A DNA stretch of 33,414 nt from Nitrososphaerota archaeon (GTDB lineage: Archaea > Thermoproteota > Nitrososphaeria > Nitrososphaerales > Nitrosopumilaceae). Below the pieces are notes generated by a model, which was given only the letters and a program-made list of their open reading frames with translations, ran no database searches and was not told the DNA's origin. Positions 14,667 through 22,043 of the stretch are shown in pieces. The first letter of the stretch is position 1. Each line of letters begins with the position of its first letter. A program made the translations under genes and the position numbers. Location: contig VBPL01000031.1 in assembly GCA_005877205.1 (NCBI GenBank), forward strand, positions 1 to 33,414, read 5' to 3'.

Positions 14667-16330
14667 ACAAAACCTGCCTCCTTTGCTATCTGCAAAAGTT
14701 CTAGTTTTTTCTTTCCTACTTCATGAAGGTCTATCCACTTGTTTACAAGTTCTGTTCCTCCAAGACTATATGCCTTGTGTATCAAAAGTTTTCTTCTTGC
14801 GTGCATCAATCTTTTTCTAAACTCGGCAATGGTCCCGCGAACATCCTTTTGTTCTATTATAGCGCTACCACCGACGAATACTCTTGCGCCATCCAAAAAG
14901 CACGATTCAACGTTTGATAAATCAACCCCTCCATCAGCCTCTATGAGACCTTCAAATTTTCTCTCAGCAAGGAATTTGGCAATTTTTTGTGTTTTTTCGT
15001 GCGTCGATTCTATGTACTTTTGACCTGATTTTCCTGGAACTACGGACATCACTATGAATTGATCCAAATCTGGAATGAATCTCTCTGCCCAAGAGGGTAA
15101 TTCAGTTTCCGGATTTATTGCCAGACCTACACTCACCTCATTTGATCTGAGTACGTCATGAATCTCGCCGAAACTTGATTCATCACATACCTCCGCATGA
15201 ACAGTGATTATATCACAACCAGCATCTACGTAGTTCTTTACTTTCTTGACTGGTTCATTTATCATTAGATGTCCATCGAAAGGAATCTGGGTTACTGGCC
15301 TAAGCTGTCTTATCTTTTCATGATCAAATGTCTTGTTTGGCACAAACATACCATCCATAACGTCAAGGTGAATAAAGTCAGCTCTACCATGAACAGCTCT
15401 CTTAACCTCGTTTTCTAAGTTCGCCATATCCCCAGCTATTATTGATGGTGCTGTCAGAAATTGACAGTCAATCTCAAGTTCGATTATAGGAGAGAACTGC
15501 GGGTTAGGAGCAACGCCGTGCCATTTTGGATTATCTTCCATATGTTCGACTGATTTTCCCTTTATCGTCCGTGCAACTATAATCGAAGGAGTCCCTTTTG
15601 TCTGTAATGCAGAGTTTACTGCCTTGACAATTTGTTCTATACGATGTCCGTCAATTTCTAACACGTTCCATCCAAATGATCTCCACTTGTCACCTACTTT
15701 CCATCTTGCCGCATTCTTCCACATCTCTGATATATCATCTCCAATCAATTCTTCATCTAGTGGCATAACCCTCTCGGTATAGTCGTCTTGTTGAATGAAA
15801 TTTCGATCTAGGAAGACGGTGATATTATCCAATTTGAATTTTGATGCTGCCATTGCTGCCTCCCATACTTGCCCTTCATCAGATTCGCCGTCGCCTATTA
15901 TAGTGTAAATATGGTGCTTCTTATCGTCGATTCTTGCGGCAAGGGCAATACCAATAGAAAATGAAAGCCCTAATCCAAGCGAACCGCCACAAAACTCTAC
16001 ACCGGGACATTTGTAGTCAGGATGACCTTGCAATATGCTTTCGAATTTTCTCAGACTTTCAATTTCAGATTTGTCAAAATAACCTGCCACTGCAAGATTA
16101 GAGAAAAGTCCTGGGGAAGCATGACCTTTTGATAAGACTAATCTATCTCTGTCTGGCCAGAGGGGGTTTTTTGGATCGTATCGCAAGTATTTGTAGTACA
16201 TACATCCCATCATTTCGGCCATAGAGAAGGAACCTCCAGGATGACCAGATCCTGCGCTAGTTGTTCCTCTTATGACAAGTTTTCTTGCTTCGCGTACTCT
16301 TTTTAGAATATGATAGTAATTTAGGCCCAT
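14663..16330 (-). CDS. transketolase N-terminal subunit fused to ribulose-phosphate 3-epimerase
   Basis: The 555-residue protein is a fusion in one uninterrupted frame. Residues 1 to about 282 form the TPP-binding half of transketolase: TSAGSGHPGGSFSMAEMMG, SKGHASPGLF, and the TPP motif GDGESDEG (146-153) with Asn in FLDRN (about 177), ending near KWHGVAPNP. Residues about 289-508 form a complete ribulose-phosphate 3-epimerase: APSIIAGD, IHLDVMDGMFVPN (H321, D323), FDGHLMI (H354), MSVVPGKSGQ and EADGGVD (D466). These match the four metal-binding positions of the family. A basic 47-residue tail follows. Split transketolase N-subunits usually end near residue 280. The fusion would couple Ru5P/Xu5P interconversion to transketolase, and transketolase C-subunit and transaldolase genes follow with ATGA overlaps. 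Confidence 0.95.
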   Translation of the reverse strand: MGLNYYHILKRVREARKLVIRGTTSAGSGHPGGSFSMAEMMGCMYYKYLRYDPKNPLWPDRDRLVLSKGHASPGLFSNLAVAGYFDKSEIESLRKFESILQGHPDYKCPGVEFCGGSLGLGLSFSIGIALAARIDDKKHHIYTIIGDGESDEGQVWEAAMAASKFKLDNITVFLDRNFIQQDDYTERVMPLDEELIGDDISEMWKNAARWKVGDKWRSFGWNVLEIDGHRIEQIVKAVNSALQTKGTPSIIVARTIKGKSVEHMEDNPKWHGVAPNPQFSPIIELEIDCQFLTAPSIIAGDMANLENEVKRAVHGRADFIHLDVMDGMFVPNKTFDHEKIRQLRPVTQIPFDGHLMINEPVKKVKNYVDAGCDIITVHAEVCDESSFGEIHDVLRSNEVSVGLAINPETELPSWAERFIPDLDQFIVMSVVPGKSGQKYIESTHEKTQKIAKFLAERKFEGLIEADGGVDLSNVESCFLDGARVFVGGSAIIEQKDVRGTIAEFRKRLMHARRKLLIHKAYSLGGTELVNKWIDLHEVGKKKLELLQIAKEAGFV

Positions 16331-16420
16331 ATCAGTTCCAAAATTTGAAATCCAAGGTTATCACTAGAATACAAATTCATGATCCTTAGCGTATTTGGAG
16401 CAAATAAAAAGTTATTTCAC

Positions 16421-16430
16421 AAAATTTTAA
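16421..16430 (+). promoter_or_regulatory. TATA box of the DCC protein gene
   Basis: AAAATTTTAA is centred near 16426, about 28 bases before ATG 16454. This spacing is the reason for choosing that ATG over the in-frame ATGs at 16379 and 16430. Confidence 0.45.
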
Positions 16431-16453
16431 TGCGGAATAAGCTAACAAAAAAT

Positions 16454-16840
16454 ATGAGCATTGAGGATCTACCTCCCATCGTGATCTATGATGACAGATG
16501 TTATCTTTGTTCCAGATTTGCAAGAGGTGTAAGTGTTTTAGCGAGAAGGAAAATTCTGATAGTTGGACATTACTCGGAATTGGGTATGAAAATTAAATCA
16601 AAGATCTTCCCAAACGACTATAACTCTACTAGGATGTTCTGGTTTGTAACTGGAAAAGTTGCCTATGGAGGGAGAGCAGCAATTTTGCCTCTACTATGTT
16701 TCATCCTTAGTAATAAATCAACAAAATTCATTCCACCGGAGATACCAGCAGAATGCGATCAGAATTGTAAGACACCTAAGGCATTTTTTAGGAGAACGGG
16801 AAGTATTCTTTCTAATAGTGAGAAAATAATTCTCAAATAA
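16454..16840 (+). CDS. DCC-family (DUF393-like) thioredoxin-fold protein
   Basis: From ATG 16454 the protein has 128 residues. It opens IEDLPPIVIYDDRCYLCSRF, the classic start of DUF393/DCC proteins: a beta strand, then D-x-x-C-x-x-C, here CYLC. Such proteins are predicted thiol-disulphide oxidoreductases. A second Cys pair, CDQNC, lies near residue 96. It is not fused to another domain. In-frame ATGs at 16379 and 16430 would add 25 or 8 residues without known motifs and would place the TATA box inside or too near the gene. Confidence 0.7.
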   Translation: MSIEDLPPIVIYDDRCYLCSRFARGVSVLARRKILIVGHYSELGMKIKSKIFPNDYNSTRMFWFVTGKVAYGGRAAILPLLCFILSNKSTKFIPPEIPAECDQNCKTPKAFFRRTGSILSNSEKIILK

Positions 16841-16868
16841 CTGAGAATCTTGTTGCAGGAGATTGTGC

Positions 16869-16997
16869 TTAGTAACCTCTACTATTTCTGTCTGGAGTAT
16901 TATTATTTGAATTCCTGAAACCGTGTTTTTCCATCATGTGGTTTAAGAATCGCATGTCGTCTGTGAATTTTTCACCGCAAATTACGCAGCTACTCAT
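16869..16997 (-). CDS. 42-residue C2H2 zinc finger protein
   Basis: Read directly from the sequence, this short frame encodes one perfect C2H2 finger: C-x2-C-x12-H-x4-H (CVICGEKFTDDMRFLNHMME, ending KH), followed by an Asn-rich tail ending DRNSRGY. The residue after the second Cys is Gly, and Phe and Leu occupy the usual core positions. Small single-finger proteins like this are common in archaea and may bind nucleic acid or protein. ATG 16997 is preceded on the minus strand by CCTAAAAAG about 31 bases upstream; an in-frame GTG at 17009 would add four residues. Its 3' end lies 28 bases from the end of the DCC gene. Confidence 0.75.
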   Translation of the reverse strand: MSSCVICGEKFTDDMRFLNHMMEKHGFRNSNNNTPDRNSRGY

Positions 16998-17023
16998 AGA
17001 TCTTCTCACTGATCACGATCTTT

Positions 17024-17032
17024 TTAGGCTTT
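17024..17032. promoter_or_regulatory. AT-rich element between two divergent small genes
   Basis: CTTTTTAGG lies in the 54-base gap between the zinc finger gene (start 16997) and the HicB-like gene (start 17052). It is about 24 bases from the plus start and about 31 from the minus start. It could serve as the TATA box for either or both. Confidence 0.35.
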
Positions 17033-17051
17033 GTAGTCATATACACTAGGC

Positions 17052-17309
17052 ATGGTAAAGAATCAAAGGTTACACAAACTAACCTTTACCATCTCACCCA
17101 ATGCAAATGGATATGTTGTTGGATGTAGTGAGATACCCTATCTATTTACTGACGTAATATCAGTCGGAGAGATTGACAGGACGATAAGAGATCTGGTTTC
17201 TGATTATGTTGACAGTTTTCCTGATGATGCCCAAAAAAGAGGCATTGACAAAAACATTCCTACGCAAACTATATGGCGTGCCTCTCCAAATTCTGTAGCT
17301 TTAGAATAG
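17052..17309 (+). CDS. HicB-like small protein (85 aa)
   Basis: The first half has the pattern of HicB/UPF0150-type domains: a hydrophobic strand (KLTFTISPNANGYVVGCSEI), P-Y-L-F-T-D, and a helix corresponding to the family's EEA-x-x-N-I-K-E-A segment (VGEIDRTIRDLVSDYVDSFP). No HicA-type partner lies beside it and no DNA-binding extension is present, so a toxin-antitoxin role is not supported here. It ends two bases before the 3' end of the 5S rRNA gene on the other strand. Confidence 0.55.
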   Translation: MVKNQRLHKLTFTISPNANGYVVGCSEIPYLFTDVISVGEIDRTIRDLVSDYVDSFPDDAQKRGIDKNIPTQTIWRASPNSVALE

Positions 17310-17310
17310 A

Positions 17311-17429
17311 GGCGCCAGCACTACTGCTTCCCAAGGGCTCTCGCACCTTAGTAACACAGTAGCGACATTGGGTTTGACTTCCGGGTTCGGTATGGGACCG
17401 GGTCGGACCCCAACGCTGTGGCCGGCTTG
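17311..17429 (-). rRNA. rrf: 5S ribosomal RNA
   Basis: The minus strand reads GCCGGCCACAGC near the 5' end, the near-universal CCGAACCCGGAAGUCAAACC-type loop in the middle, and ends GUGCUGGC. GCCGGC (17421-17426) pairs with GCUGGC (17314-17319) as helix I with one G-U pair. Ends are approximate by a few bases. No 16S or 23S gene is next to it. A TATA-like TATTAA on the plus strand (about 17453-17458) is well placed for its transcription. Confidence 0.93.
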
Positions 17430-17469
17430 TTATTTTCACTTTTAATGTTCTGTATTAACCTTGCTTGAT

Positions 17470-17478
17470 AGAGATATA
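17470..17478 (+). promoter_or_regulatory. TATA box of the ABCE1 gene
   Basis: GATATAAAT is centred 28 bases before ATG 17502, predicting a leaderless message divergent from the 5S gene. Confidence 0.6.
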
Positions 17479-17501
17479 AATTGAGAATGAAGTAGCTACA
17501 C

Positions 17502-19286
17502 ATGACTCATAGAATAGCAGTTTTAGATAAAGAAAATTGTCAGCCAAAAAAATGTGGTCTGGAATGTATCAAGTACTGCCCGGTGAATAAATCAGGAGCA
17601 GACTGCATAATATTGAATGAGGAGATTGCCAAAGCGCAAATCGATGAAAATATTTGTAATGGATGCGGAATTTGTGTGAAGGTTTGCCCGTTTGATGCCA
17701 TAACAATTGTTAATCTTGCGGAAGAGCTAAAGTCAGACAAGATTCATCAATATGGGATAAACGCATTTAGAGTATACCGAATTCCAACTCTAAAGGCAGG
17801 GCAAGTAATGGGATTGCTTGGTAGAAATGGAATAGGAAAAAGTACAATAGTCAACATCCTATCTGGAAATCTAAAACCAAACTTAGGTAATTATTCTGCA
17901 CCTCCAGAATGGGATGAAATTTTGAAATACTTTCATGGTACTGAATTAAAATCTCATTTTGAGAAAATTACAAATAAAGAGTTAAGAGCTTCCATAAAAC
18001 CTCAGCAGGTCTATAACCTAACAAAAGTATTTGACGGTACTGCAAAAGAATTATTAGAAAAATACGACGAGCGAAACAAATCACATGAACTAGTACAGGA
18101 GTTAGGACTGCAGAATTCACTTGAAACTAAACTTACTGACTTGAGCGGCGGGGAACTACAGAGAATTGCAGTTGCAGTAGCTGCTTCTAGAGAAGCAGAC
18201 TTCTATTTTTTTGATGAGCCCTCTTCATATAATGACGTATTTCAAAGAATAGGAGTAGCGAGAGTTATTCAAGGTCTTGCAAAGCTTGGAAAAAGTGTAA
18301 TGGTTGTGGAACATGACCTAACCCTGTTAGATTACCTCAGTGACTTTATCGAAATTCTTTATGGAGAGGCAGCAGTGTATGGAATAGTTGCGAATGTTCT
18401 TTCAACAAAGGTTGGAATCAATGTGTTTCTAGATGGTTATCTACCAAATGAAAATGTAAGATTCAGAGATACTGCATTTAGATTTGATGCTTCAACCTCG
18501 ACTGATGAATTTGTCACTACTGAAAATATAATTGAATACCCAGCTCTGGAAAAGAAATATTCAACTTTTTCTGTTTCAATAGAAGCTGGCAAAGTACGAA
18601 AAAGCGAAGTACTTGGCATAGTTGGTGCAAATGCATTAGGCAAAACAACCATGATGAAAATGATTGCCGGTGTAGAAAAACCAGATTCTGGAACCATTAA
18701 AAGTAAAGTCAAGATTGCTTACAAACCACAGTACCTGTCAAATGATTACGATGTGGAAGTAATTTCACTTTTGGAAAAGGCTAACAGTGGTGGAATAGAA
18801 GGTACTGCTGAAGAAGAGCAGATCATCCACCCCATGAAAATAAAAAAGCTTTACAACAAATCTGTCAAGAATCTGTCAGGGGGTGAACTACAAAAAGTAG
18901 CAATAGCAACATGTTTGTTACAAAAGGTGGACCTTTACGCACTTGATGAGCCTTCTGCATTTTTGGATGTGGAGGACAGAATAGCGATAGCAAAAATGAT
19001 TCAGAGATTTGTTCGTTCGTATGGAAAATCGGCTTTAATAATTGATCATGACATACAATTGATGGATTTAATTTCAGATTCGCTAGTAATTTTTGAAGGA
19101 GTTCCAGGAAGAGAAGGACATGCAACAGCTCCTAAACCCAAGGTTGATGGCATGAATCGATTCCTAAGATCTCTTGAGATTACGTACAGACGAGACGAAA
19201 CAAGCATGCGCCCACGTGTAAATAAATCAGATAGCAGATTAGACAGAGAACAGAAACAATCTGGACACTTTTACTATAGAAATTGA
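17502..19286 (+). CDS. ABCE1/Rli1 ribosome-recycling ATPase
   Basis: ABCE1 splits ribosomes after termination with aPelota/aRF1 and acts again at initiation. The 594-residue protein is complete. Its N-terminal Fe-S domain has eight Cys in two groups (CQPKKCGLECIKYC...C, then CNGCGICVKVCP). NBD1 has Walker A GRNGIGKST, signature LSGGELQRIAV and Walker B FYFFDEPSSYND. NBD2 has GANALGKTT, LSGGELQKVAI and LYALDEPSAFLD. The hinge-type basic C-terminus (SLEITYRRDETSMRPRVNK) is present. The stop overlaps a possible TTG start of the next gene. Confidence 0.97.
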   Translation: MTHRIAVLDKENCQPKKCGLECIKYCPVNKSGADCIILNEEIAKAQIDENICNGCGICVKVCPFDAITIVNLAEELKSDKIHQYGINAFRVYRIPTLKAGQVMGLLGRNGIGKSTIVNILSGNLKPNLGNYSAPPEWDEILKYFHGTELKSHFEKITNKELRASIKPQQVYNLTKVFDGTAKELLEKYDERNKSHELVQELGLQNSLETKLTDLSGGELQRIAVAVAASREADFYFFDEPSSYNDVFQRIGVARVIQGLAKLGKSVMVVEHDLTLLDYLSDFIEILYGEAAVYGIVANVLSTKVGINVFLDGYLPNENVRFRDTAFRFDASTSTDEFVTTENIIEYPALEKKYSTFSVSIEAGKVRKSEVLGIVGANALGKTTMMKMIAGVEKPDSGTIKSKVKIAYKPQYLSNDYDVEVISLLEKANSGGIEGTAEEEQIIHPMKIKKLYNKSVKNLSGGELQKVAIATCLLQKVDLYALDEPSAFLDVEDRIAIAKMIQRFVRSYGKSALIIDHDIQLMDLISDSLVIFEGVPGREGHATAPKPKVDGMNRFLRSLEITYRRDETSMRPRVNKSDSRLDREQKQSGHFYYRN

Positions 19287-19291
19287 CAAAG

Positions 19292-20119
19292 ATGCTAAAA
19301 CAAGCAATGGCAGGAGTACTGTCAGAAAAAGAAATGGACGAGTTGTATGGAGCCTTTGATCAGATAGGAGAAATAATAATATTGAGAATTCCAGAATCCC
19401 TATTACCCAAGAGAAAAATAATTGGCAAAGTTCTCCTAGATAAAGTGAAAACTGCAAAATCAGTTTTCTACCAATCATCTCCTGTAAAAGGCGATTATAG
19501 GATACGGCAACTAGAATTGCTTGCTGGAGAAGACAATACCCAAACAGAGTACAAAGAGCATGGTTGCAGATTTAAGGTAGATGTTGAAAAGACCTTCTTT
19601 TCTCCGCGGCTTTCAACAGAACGTCAGAGAATTGCTGATTTGATTAGCGACGGCGAAACCGTAATTAACATGTTCGGAGGAATTGGTATGTTTTCCATAG
19701 TGGCTGCAAGAAGGAAGAAATGTCATGTTTACAACATAGACATTAATCCGTTTGCCGCAAAGCTATGTTCGGAAAACATTATGCTAAACAAGCTAAAAGG
19801 AACAGTTGAATCTATAGAAGGCGATACTACGCAGATAATAGAACAGAGATTGTCTGGTAAGGGAGATAGAATTTTGATGCTATTACCTGAGAGATCTGAT
19901 GAATTCTTAGACTCGGCAATAAAGGCCTGTAAGGACTGTGGGATAATCCATTATTACTGTCACACTCATGCTGATAAGAAAAGTGATGTTCCTACTTTGG
20001 CTACACAACATTTCTTAATGGCTGCTAAGTTCCAATCAACAATATTAGGATCAAAAATAGTAAGACCTGTAGGTCCAAGATTTTATCAAGCTGTAGTAGA
20101 TGTAGCTATATCCAGATAG
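19292..20119 (+). CDS. Trm5/TYW2-family tRNA methyltransferase
   Basis: Class I SAM-dependent enzymes of this family act on tRNA position 37 (m1G or wybutosine pathway). The protein shows the Met-10 type sequence EHGCRFKVDVEKTFFSPRLS followed by TERQRIA, the SAM motif VINMFGGIGMFSIVAAR, and acidic motif VYNIDINPFAAKLCSENI. The usual Asn-(Leu/Pro)-Pro motif reads DRILMLLPERSDEFLDSA, so Asn is Leu here. ATG 19292 gives 275 residues; TTG 19283, which overlaps the ABCE1 stop, would give 278. It is in the same direction as ABCE1 with almost no gap, suggesting an operon of translation genes. Confidence 0.85.
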   Translation: MLKQAMAGVLSEKEMDELYGAFDQIGEIIILRIPESLLPKRKIIGKVLLDKVKTAKSVFYQSSPVKGDYRIRQLELLAGEDNTQTEYKEHGCRFKVDVEKTFFSPRLSTERQRIADLISDGETVINMFGGIGMFSIVAARRKKCHVYNIDINPFAAKLCSENIMLNKLKGTVESIEGDTTQIIEQRLSGKGDRILMLLPERSDEFLDSAIKACKDCGIIHYYCHTHADKKSDVPTLATQHFLMAAKFQSTILGSKIVRPVGPRFYQAVVDVAISR

Positions 20120-20344
20120 CTACTTTTTGTCATCTGTTACAAGAGAAGATGGAGAGGGTCTAGATGTTGCCATGTTGTATCCAATCCAAGATATAACTCC
20201 CAAAATACCACCGACTGCCATCAGCACTGATAGCTGAAGTACTATTGGACTCCATTCTGAAAGCATTAGCAGATATGCATAGATGAAAAAGCCCGCTATT
20301 GACAAAACAAAGATCGTGATTCCAGCAGTTCGCTGTCTTGTCAT
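20120..20344 (-). CDS. two-TM small membrane protein (74 aa)
   Basis: Two hydrophobic helices (about residues 8-28 and 33-55) are joined by a short acidic/aromatic loop (LSEWSP), with a short polar C-terminus ending VTDDKK. The N-terminus MTRQRT is basic, suggesting both ends are cytoplasmic. It converges directly on the Trm5-like gene with no gap. I do not recognise a function. A TATA element lies about 26 bases from the start. Confidence 0.65.
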   Translation of the reverse strand: MTRQRTAGITIFVLSIAGFFIYAYLLMLSEWSPIVLQLSVLMAVGGILGVISWIGYNMATSRPSPSSLVTDDKK

Positions 20345-20365
20345 AAGGCTAGAGTCTTTTGTTGA

Positions 20366-20379
20366 CTTATTTATTTTAA
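20366..20379 (-). promoter_or_regulatory. TATA box of the two-TM protein gene
   Basis: The minus strand AAATAAATAAG is centred about 27 bases from ATG 20344, in the 36-base gap after the acetyltransferase gene. Confidence 0.5.
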
Positions 20380-20380
20380 T

Positions 20381-20881
20381 CTAGTAAGAAAACTCAATTG
20401 TCATAAGATAAGCGTCTTCACCATCACGGTAGTAGGCTTTGAGTCTCTGCTTTATAACAAATCCAAGTTTTTCATACAATCTTATGGCTTCGTTGTTACT
20501 ACATCGAACTTCCAAGTACAATTCATCCGCTTTTTTCAGTTTCACGCCGATAAGAGATTCCTCAACTAATGCTCGTCCAATTCCTTTGTTTCTGCGCTCC
20601 GGCAAAACGGCTACAGATACAACATGACCTTTCTTTACAAATCCAAGCTTCTTGAAGTTCGAAAAACCATATTCAATTTTACACATTATATAACCAACTA
20701 ATTTCCTTTCAATTTCAGCAACAAGAAATGCTTCTGGCAATTCTGCAAGTAAACTCTCATAAAAATAATCAGAGTAATGTTCAGGTAGTGTTTTTAGATT
20801 TATTTCCATTACTGGTATTATGTCTGACGGATCACATCTACGAATAACACAATTCCCAATTTCTCTTAAGGCTACCTGCAT
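20381..20881 (-). CDS. rimI: GNAT N-acetyltransferase, RimI/Ard1-like
   Basis: Archaeal RimI-like enzymes acetylate the N-terminal residue of proteins. The 166-residue protein has the GNAT core: VIRRCDPSDIIPVMEIN, the acceptor-site loop LPEHYSDYFY (YSDYFY-like motif of the Ard1 group), the acetyl-CoA motif VSVAVLPERRNKGIGRALVE with R-x-x-G-x-G/A, and the C-terminal LEVRCSNNEAIRLYEKLGF block. A TATA element lies 27 bases upstream. It diverges from the M50 protease gene. Confidence 0.9.
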   Translation of the reverse strand: MQVALREIGNCVIRRCDPSDIIPVMEINLKTLPEHYSDYFYESLLAELPEAFLVAEIERKLVGYIMCKIEYGFSNFKKLGFVKKGHVVSVAVLPERRNKGIGRALVEESLIGVKLKKADELYLEVRCSNNEAIRLYEKLGFVIKQRLKAYYRDGEDAYLMTIEFSY

Positions 20882-20902
20882 CCTGAAAATACATGAACTA
20901 GT

Positions 20903-20913
20903 AATTATTTAAC
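20903..20913 (-). promoter_or_regulatory. TATA box of rimI
   Basis: The minus strand GTTAAATAATT is centred about 27 bases from ATG 20881, consistent with a leaderless message. Confidence 0.5.
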
Positions 20914-20960
20914 TTTAAGCAAATAAAAGAATTAATTTGAAGGGCTTCTAGAAAGGATAA

Positions 20961-22043
20961 TTGAGTGTGCCAACAGTAGACGAAATTGTCTCGATTGTTT
21001 CTTCTTTTTTCACCATAAAAGGAATTAACCAAAGTTTAAGTACGTTAGAAATGGAGATTGAAGAGGCTGATCTTACTCAGAAATTCCGAGAGCTCGTACA
21101 AAAGATAGAACCAAAAAATCTAATTGCGCGACTTGAAAGGAATCATGGAAAAACGTTTATTATAATATCAAGATTTGAGGTTCCCTCAGCAAAAAGGATT
21201 TGGGTTCCACGTGTCCTATTTGTTGCAACCATAACCACTGTGATGATTGATGGTTATTACAGAGCTATAGCTACGAACTCGATTGCAAAGGTAGGTGACC
21301 CTCTCCAGATAGCAATTTTGTACACAGTATCGCTAATGGGGATTTTGGGTATTCATGAACTAGGTCACATTATTGCATCAAAGAAGCACCGGCTAAGAGT
21401 AAGCTGGCCTTATTTTATTCCTGGAATTCCTGTGTTTGGCTTTGTACCTACTTTTGGAGCTCTGATCATGTCTCGAGGTCTAATCATAAACAGAAACATA
21501 CTTTTTGACATAGGAATTTCAGGTCCGATAGCAGGTCTTGCTATAGCAGTTATTGTTTCAACTTATGGAGCATATCTATCACCCTTGATACCAAATTCTG
21601 AAGCTCAAGAACTTTCCACAAAATCAGGACTTGTGGAGATACACTCAAGCATTCTGATGGATGCAACGATTGCTTTGGTCGGAAAACATCTCCCTGACCA
21701 AGAGCTCATAATGTCGCCAGTTTTACTCGCTGCATGGTTTGGTTTTCTTATTACCTTTCTCAATCTTCTTCCAGCATGGCAGCTTGATGGCGGTCACATT
21801 GCCAGGGCAACATTTGGATTGAAATGGCATAAGATTTTGACTTTCGTTAGTATCGGATTACTTGCCTCGATTGGCTATTTTATAATGGCACTTTTTGTAT
21901 TGATGTTTAGTATGAGAAGCCCTGATGTTAAACCGCTAGATGATATCTCTCCATTGTCCAGGAAAAGAGTATGGATGTTCGTACTGGTTATGATACTTGC
22001 CTTTCTTTGTGCTCCGCTACCATTTTCTATATTACCTAAGTAG
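20961..22043 (+). CDS. M50-family (site-2 protease type) membrane metalloprotease
   Basis: This 360-residue polytopic protein has the zinc motif HELGH (residues 132-136) in a membrane helix and the third-ligand motif LDGG (275-278, PAWQLDGGH), with the family's conserved SGPIAG block near residue 188. The first about 75 residues form a soluble cytoplasmic domain. No PDZ domain is seen. Site-2 proteases cut substrates inside the membrane, often to release regulators. The start is TTG 20961 or GTG 20967; a GAAAGGA sequence lies just upstream and an AT-rich element at 20931-20938. The 3' end overlaps the opposing gene by 12 bases. Confidence 0.9.
   Translation: MSVPTVDEIVSIVSSFFTIKGINQSLSTLEMEIEEADLTQKFRELVQKIEPKNLIARLERNHGKTFIIISRFEVPSAKRIWVPRVLFVATITTVMIDGYYRAIATNSIAKVGDPLQIAILYTVSLMGILGIHELGHIIASKKHRLRVSWPYFIPGIPVFGFVPTFGALIMSRGLIINRNILFDIGISGPIAGLAIAVIVSTYGAYLSPLIPNSEAQELSTKSGLVEIHSSILMDATIALVGKHLPDQELIMSPVLLAAWFGFLITFLNLLPAWQLDGGHIARATFGLKWHKILTFVSIGLLASIGYFIMALFVLMFSMRSPDVKPLDDISPLSRKRVWMFVLVMILAFLCAPLPFSILPK

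Noticed and set aside
17052-17309. Toxin-antitoxin system
   Set aside because: Only a HicB-like domain is present, without HicA or a DNA-binding tail; the neighbours are a zinc finger gene and 5S rRNA.
17541-17700. Separate ferredoxin gene
   Set aside because: The eight-Cys region is the normal N-terminal Fe-S domain of ABCE1 and is continuous with it.
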